Positions 60,744-64,000 of a DNA stretch of 64,000 nucleotides are shown in pieces. Position numbers and translations under genes: made by a program. The DNA comes from Couchioplanes caeruleus. Lineage in GTDB: Bacteria > Actinomycetota > Actinomycetes > Mycobacteriales > Micromonosporaceae. The stretch covers positions 6,014,001-6,078,000 of the forward strand of contig NZ_RJKL01000001.1 in the NCBI RefSeq assembly GCF_003751945.1, given 5' to 3'. A model generated the notes under the pieces. The model saw only the letters and a program-made list of their open reading frames with translations, searched no databases and was not told the DNA's origin. Position 1 is the first letter of the stretch. Each line of letters opens with the position of its first letter.

Positions 60744-60788
60744 CAATCTCATTGAACCGTTCAGGTCTCTCTTTCGTATCGATGGGCA

Positions 60789-60810
60789 CGGTGCCGCCCC
60801 CACGGCACCG
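60789..60810 (+). promoter_or_regulatory. Hairpin in the 5' region of the S1 protease gene
   Basis: CGGTGCC and GGCACCG pair around an 8-nt C-rich loop, 20 bp before the ATG. It may end RNase J transcription or affect protease expression. Confidence 0.45.
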
Positions 60811-60830
60811 CGATGCGAGGGGAGTACCGA

Positions 60831-62165
60831 ATGCAGCGCAGAACGGTCGTGGCAATCGCGGCGACGGTGACGGCGGCGGGAGCGGCGGTGGCTTTCACCC
60901 TGCCGTCGATGGCCGGTACGGAACCGACGCGGCGCGCCACCGCGCAATCCGCGGACCAGGTGGCGCCCCAGTTGCTCGCCGCGATGAAGCGCGACCTCGG
61001 CCTCAGCGCCGACGAGGCCACCGCCCGGGTGCAGCGGGCGAAGTGGGCCAGCGGCGTGAGCGCCCAGCTGCGTGGCGCCTCCGGTGACTCGTACGGCGGT
61101 GCCTGGCTGGGCAAGGACGGCACCACGCTGAACATCGCGATCACCGACGCCGGCCTGGCCGACGAGGTCCGCGCCGCCGGCGCCCAGCCCAAGCTGGTGA
61201 AGCGCAGCGTGGCGCAGCTCGACGCCGCCAAGCGGGCGCTGGACGAGACCGCGTCGAAGTCCGACCGCGCCCTCCCCGGCTGGTACGTGGACGTGGCGGC
61301 GAACCAGGTCGTGCTGCAGGCGCTGCGCGGCGACGCCGACCGGGCCTGGGCGCTCGCCGAGGAGGCGGGCATCCCGGCCTCCGCGGTGCGGGTCGCCACG
61401 GTCAAGGCGGCGCCGAAGCCGCTGGCCGACGTGATCGGTGCCCAGGCCTACTTCATCGGCCAGGCGCGCTGCTCGATCGGCTTCGCGGTCCAGGGCGGCT
61501 TCGTCACCGCCGGGCACTGCGGCGCCGAGGGCACGCAGACCACCGACCTCGAGGGCCTGCCGCAGGGCGAGGTCGCCGACTCGGTCTTCCCAGGTAACGC
61601 CGACCTCGGTTTCGTGCAGACCAACGCCGACGTGCAGCTCCAGCCGTTCGTGGACGACTTCGACGGCAACGCGCTGCCGGTCGGCGGCTCCACCGAGGCG
61701 CCCGTCGGCGCGGCCGTCTGCCGCTCCGGCTCCACCACCGGCACGTTCTGCGGGACGATCCTGGCCAAGAACCAGACGGTCAACTACCCGGAGGGCGCCG
61801 TCACCGGTCTCACCCGTACGGACGTCTGCGCCGAGGGCGGCGACTCCGGCGGCCCGTGGCTGTCGGGCGACCAGGCGCAGGGTGTCACCTCGGGCGGGTC
61901 CGGCGACTGCACGGTCGGCGGCGAGACGTTCTTCCAGCCGCTCGACGAGATCCTGGAGCGCAACAACCTGACGCTGCTCACCACCGGCGGCGCCGGCGGC
62001 GGTGACCAGCAGGGCGGCGGTCAGCAGGGCGGCGGCGAGCAGGGCGGCGGCGAGCAGGGCGAGAACGGCGACGAGCAGGCCGACGACCAGCCGGGCAACG
62101 GCAACGGCAGGGGCAACGGCAACGGGCAGAACCGCGGCCGGGGCCTGGTGGGCCTGCACGGCTGA
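60831..62165 (+). CDS. Secreted S1-family serine protease (streptogrisin/alpha-lytic type)
   Basis: A 444-residue exported preproenzyme. Signal peptide about 1-29 (MQRRTVVAIAATVTAAG). The pro-domain of alpha-lytic type (about 40-195) acts as folding chaperone. The mature protease starts near ADVIGAQAYFIG, with triad His229 (TAGHC), Asp258 (ADLGFV) and Ser339 (GGDSGGPW), and Cys pairs typical of streptogrisins. The last 60 residues are a Gly/Gln/Glu/Asn-rich tail (QQGGGEQGGGEQG, then GNGNGRGNGNG), unusual and possibly wall- or matrix-associated. ATG at 60831 with GGGGAG upstream. A strong terminator follows. Confidence 0.93.
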   Translation: MQRRTVVAIAATVTAAGAAVAFTLPSMAGTEPTRRATAQSADQVAPQLLAAMKRDLGLSADEATARVQRAKWASGVSAQLRGASGDSYGGAWLGKDGTTLNIAITDAGLADEVRAAGAQPKLVKRSVAQLDAAKRALDETASKSDRALPGWYVDVAANQVVLQALRGDADRAWALAEEAGIPASAVRVATVKAAPKPLADVIGAQAYFIGQARCSIGFAVQGGFVTAGHCGAEGTQTTDLEGLPQGEVADSVFPGNADLGFVQTNADVQLQPFVDDFDGNALPVGGSTEAPVGAAVCRSGSTTGTFCGTILAKNQTVNYPEGAVTGLTRTDVCAEGGDSGGPWLSGDQAQGVTSGGSGDCTVGGETFFQPLDEILERNNLTLLTTGGAGGGDQQGGGQQGGGEQGGGEQGENGDEQADDQPGNGNGRGNGNGQNRGRGLVGLHG

Positions 62166-62179
62166 GCCCTTCCCCAGAC

Positions 62180-62230
62180 GTGCTGCCCGCGTAGGCCATC
62201 CTCCGTCCTGCGCGGGCAGCACTGTTTCTT
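62180..62230 (+). terminator. Terminator after the S1 protease gene
   Basis: GTGCTGCCCGCG (62180-62191) and CGCGGGCAGCAC (62211-62222) pair perfectly over 12 bp with a 19-nt loop, followed by TGTTTCTT. Confidence 0.85.
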
Positions 62231-62231
62231 A

Positions 62232-62237
62232 TAGCGT
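62232..62237 (+). promoter_or_regulatory. Probable -10 element of the DUF2784 gene
   Basis: TAGCGT within TTATAGCGT, 6 nt before the GTG at 62244 and immediately after the preceding terminator. Confidence 0.5.
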
Positions 62238-62243
62238 GCAAGC

Positions 62244-62648
62244 GTGGGGTATTCGCTCCTGATCGTGGCCGCTGTGAGCGCGCACTACGCGTTCCTGGCG
62301 TTCGGTGTCCTCGGCGGCTTCCTCGCCTGGCGCTGGCCCCGGCTGATCTGGACCCAGGTCGCCGCCGCGCTCTGGCTGCTGATCATCGTCCTGACGAACC
62401 TCTACTGCCCGCTCACCTGGCTCGAGGACCGGGCCCGGGAGCGCCTCGGCGAGCCACCGCTCGAGGGCGGCTTCCTCGACAACCACGTCGCCGGGATCTT
62501 CTATCCGTCCGGCTACGAGCGGGTCGCCCAGATCGTGGTGGCGGTGCTGGTGCTGACCTCGTGGACCGGCTTCTGGCTACTTCAGCGCCGCAACCGCCTC
62601 CGCCAGCTCGATGCCCGTGGCGATGCCGCAGATCATCACCTGGTCTAG
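62244..62648 (+). CDS. DUF2784 membrane protein
   Basis: A 134-residue protein with three to four hydrophobic helices and the DUF2784 pattern AHYAFLAFGVLGGFLAW, CPLTWLEDRAR and a conserved YPSGYER segment. Function unknown. GTG at 62244 fits the leaderless promoter. Its last 24 codons overlap the 3' end of the opposite-strand YbjN-like gene by 72 bp. Confidence 0.85.
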   Translation: MGYSLLIVAAVSAHYAFLAFGVLGGFLAWRWPRLIWTQVAAALWLLIIVLTNLYCPLTWLEDRARERLGEPPLEGGFLDNHVAGIFYPSGYERVAQIVVAVLVLTSWTGFWLLQRRNRLRQLDARGDAADHHLV

Positions 62649-62993
62649 CTGCGCGGGCGTCACGCCGTGCTCGAAGTCGGCGCCGACCTCGCCCACCACC
62701 CGCACCACGCCGTCGTCGCCGGTGTGCACGTACGCCTTCGGCCAGAGCCGGTCGTGGTTCCAGGCGTTGCAGAACGCGTAGAGCTGCGGCACGTCGTCGG
62801 TGCTGAACTCGACCTGGGTCAGCGACCTGACCTGGAAGATCTCGTGGTTCTTACCGAGCCGGAAGAAGTAGATCAGGCAGCCCTGCCAGTTGCCGCCGAC
62901 GTCGCCGTCCTCGTCGAGGAAGTGGGCGAAGTCGCGGGCGTTCAACGCCGAGATGATCAGCTCGTTGCTCAACGGCTGCAGGGACGCGGGCAT
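62577..62993 (-). CDS. YbjN-domain protein
   Basis: A 138-residue soluble protein of the YbjN/type III chaperone-like fold: NELIISALNARDFAHFLDED, then CNAWNHDRLWPKAYV and the C-terminal AQLDQVMICGIATGIELAEA. Actinobacterial members are uncharacterised; E. coli YbjN affects stress and motility. The TAAGAT element 6 nt before the ATG fixes the start. Overlaps DUF2784 tail-to-tail by 72 bp. Confidence 0.85.
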   Translation of the reverse strand: MPASLQPLSNELIISALNARDFAHFLDEDGDVGGNWQGCLIYFFRLGKNHEIFQVRSLTQVEFSTDDVPQLYAFCNAWNHDRLWPKAYVHTGDDGVVRVVGEVGADFEHGVTPAQLDQVMICGIATGIELAEAVAALK

Positions 62994-62999
62994 GTCCTG

Positions 63000-63005
63000 A
63001 TCTTA
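63000..63005 (-). promoter_or_regulatory. Probable -10 element of the YbjN-like gene
   Basis: TAAGAT on the minus strand, 6 nt before the ATG at 62993. Confidence 0.5.
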
Positions 63006-63067
63006 ATCCGCGGAAAAAGCGAAATCTGGTCACGGTGCGGCGCGCGGGGCCGCGGGCGCGTCGAGGC

Positions 63068-63073
63068 TACGGT
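63068..63073 (+). promoter_or_regulatory. Probable -10 element of ftsK
   Basis: TACGGT, 7 nt before the ATG at 63081; this spacing decides between that ATG and one at 63075. Confidence 0.45.
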
Positions 63074-63080
63074 AATGGAC

Positions 63081-64000
63081 ATGGCGGGCCGAACTCCTCC
63101 GGCGAGCCGGGGCCGTGCCGCGTCCAAGGGCGGCGCCGCGTCGGCGCGTACCCGTCAGCCGGTGCGCCAGCCCGTCCGCAAGGCCGCCGCCGCCCCGGCC
63201 CGCAAGTCCACCCCGGCGCGCAAGACGACCCCGGCACGAAGCCGGGCCCGTAGCGCCACCCGGGCGCGTCCCAGCGTCGGCGCGGCCGTCGCCGGCGGCA
63301 TCGGCCGCGGTGCCGGCGCCCTCTGGATGGGGTTGGCGCACAGCGTCGGCTGGGTCGCCCGCGGCGTCGGACGGCAGGCGGCCACCGCCAAGGAGATCGA
63401 TCCGGAGCACCGCCGCGACGGCGCCGGCCTGCTCATGCTCGGCCTGGCCATCCTCGTCGGGGTCGCGGTCTGGGCCGGCTCGGCCGGGCCGGTCGGCGAA
63501 TGGCTCGCCGACGCGGTGCGGCTGTTCCTCGGCGGCCTGGGCGTCCTGCTCCCGCTTCTCCTGCTGTACGGCGCCATCCGCTTCATGCGCAAGCCCGCCG
63601 ACCCGGAGCATCGGGGCCGGTCCGTGGTCGGCTGGAGCGCCCTGCTCATCGCCTCGGCGAGCCTGCTGCACATCGCCCAGCGCCCCGCCGACGACGTCGA
63701 GCTCACCAACTCCGGAGGCCTCCTCGGGTACGGGGTGGGCGCGCTGCTCGAACGTGCGGTGACCGCGTGGGTCGCCGTACCGTTGCTGATCCTGCTCTTC
63801 GTCTTCGGTCTGCTCGTCATCACCGCGACGCCGATCAACCGGATCCCCGAGCGGTTGCTGCTCCTCGCCGACGTGCTGCTCGGCCGGTCGACCGCCCGGG
63901 CGCCGATGCCGGCCCCCGAGCCGCCCGACCTCGACGACGAGGAGCCGGAGGAGCCGTCGGAGGAGCCCAGGACCCGCCGTCCGGCGCGCCGCCGCCAGGG
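63081..64000 (+). CDS. ftsK: DNA translocase FtsK, N-terminal part
   Basis: The first about 306 residues of an FtsK/SpoIIIE translocase, cut by the window edge before the ATPase motor. Residues about 1-75 are Ala/Arg/Lys/Pro-rich (KAAAAPARKST, KTTPARSRARS), like the basic tails of actinobacterial FtsK. Four membrane helices follow (about 110-260), with WAVGSAG-like and GLLGYGVGALL segments, then an acidic/Pro linker (DLDDEEPEEPSEEP). Position after dapA-rnj agrees with other actinobacteria. It anchors at the septum and pumps chromosome ends apart during division or sporulation. Confidence 0.9.
   Translation, partial: MAGRTPPASRGRAASKGGAASARTRQPVRQPVRKAAAAPARKSTPARKTTPARSRARSATRARPSVGAAVAGGIGRGAGALWMGLAHSVGWVARGVGRQAATAKEIDPEHRRDGAGLLMLGLAILVGVAVWAGSAGPVGEWLADAVRLFLGGLGVLLPLLLLYGAIRFMRKPADPEHRGRSVVGWSALLIASASLLHIAQRPADDVELTNSGGLLGYGVGALLERAVTAWVAVPLLILLFVFGLLVITATPINRIPERLLLLADVLLGRSTARAPMPAPEPPDLDDEEPEEPSEEPRTRRPARRRQ

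Noticed and set aside
58707..62222. 1171-codon open frame antisense to dapA, rnj and the protease
   Set aside because: Spans several real genes and a terminator; composition is the usual antisense shadow.

Overview
The window is chromosomal DNA of a high-G+C actinobacterium. Codon third positions are almost always G or C, GTG starts are common, and many genes look leaderless. From gene order and accessory content I infer a Micromonosporaceae-type organism (Actinoplanes/Micromonospora-like). This is an inference and has not been tested by database search. There is no phage, transposase, integrase, CRISPR array, rRNA gene or convincing tRNA gene.

The backbone is a conserved housekeeping stretch. 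As I remember the H37Rv map, it corresponds to the Mycobacterium tuberculosis region from rip1/ispG (about Rv2869c) to ftsK (about Rv2748c). In order it holds: an M50 site-2 protease end, ispG, a DUF4081 acetyltransferase (1-3.3 kb); map (29.2 kb); the translation/RNA block rimP-nusA-ylxR-infB-[methyltransferase]-ylxP-rbfA-DHH phosphodiesterase-MATE-truB-ribF-rpsO-pnp-M16 protease (32-51.8 kb); and a lysine/diaminopimelate and RNA-decay block dapB...dapA-rnj...ftsK (52.8-64 kb). Accessory genes sit between these blocks.

Region by region: (i) 1.7-16.7 kb is accessory. It has an autoregulated padR, an F420-type (LLM) oxidoreductase, an operon of a degenerate ABC ATPase, a YhgE/Pip membrane protein and a TetR regulator with a clear TetR-type operator, a NatAB-type exporter, a DUF998-ArsR-kinase-regulator operon, an SDR and a MerR regulator. 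Several unrelated G+C-rich tandem repeat arrays lie in the gaps. (ii) 17.9-25.0 kb is a gamma-glutamylation amine-catabolism cluster: APC permease, glutamine-synthetase-like ligase, aldehyde dehydrogenase, SDR and two PuuD-like amidotransferases. It has no PuuB-like amine oxidase, so an amino-alcohol such as ethanolamine is the more coherent substrate. (iii) 25.2-29.2 kb encodes a giant hybrid kinase/receiver/PP2C phosphatase/RsbW-like fusion facing a STAS anti-anti-sigma factor, apparently a compact partner-switching stress system. (iv) 30.1-31.7 kb holds a nucleotidyltransferase-fold protein with an altered active site and a lipoprotein/DUF4439 pair. (v) 43.5-46.5 kb is a membrane hybrid histidine kinase and receiver inserted antisense between truB and ribF. 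(vi) 53.6-63 kb carries a glycogen-debranching-type glycosidase, GNAT, YcaQ/AlkX-type glycosylase, DUF2752, a secreted S1 protease, DUF2784 and a YbjN-type protein among the housekeeping genes.

The most unusual items are the fusion kinase plus STAS pair, the amine-glutamylation cluster with a tRNA-like structured RNA before its amidotransferases, the degenerate ABC ATPase with a repetitive acidic tail, a possible structured leader in front of a 29-residue gene at 41.1 kb, and a recurring TANNNT hexamer 6-8 nt before start codons that points to widespread leaderless transcription.
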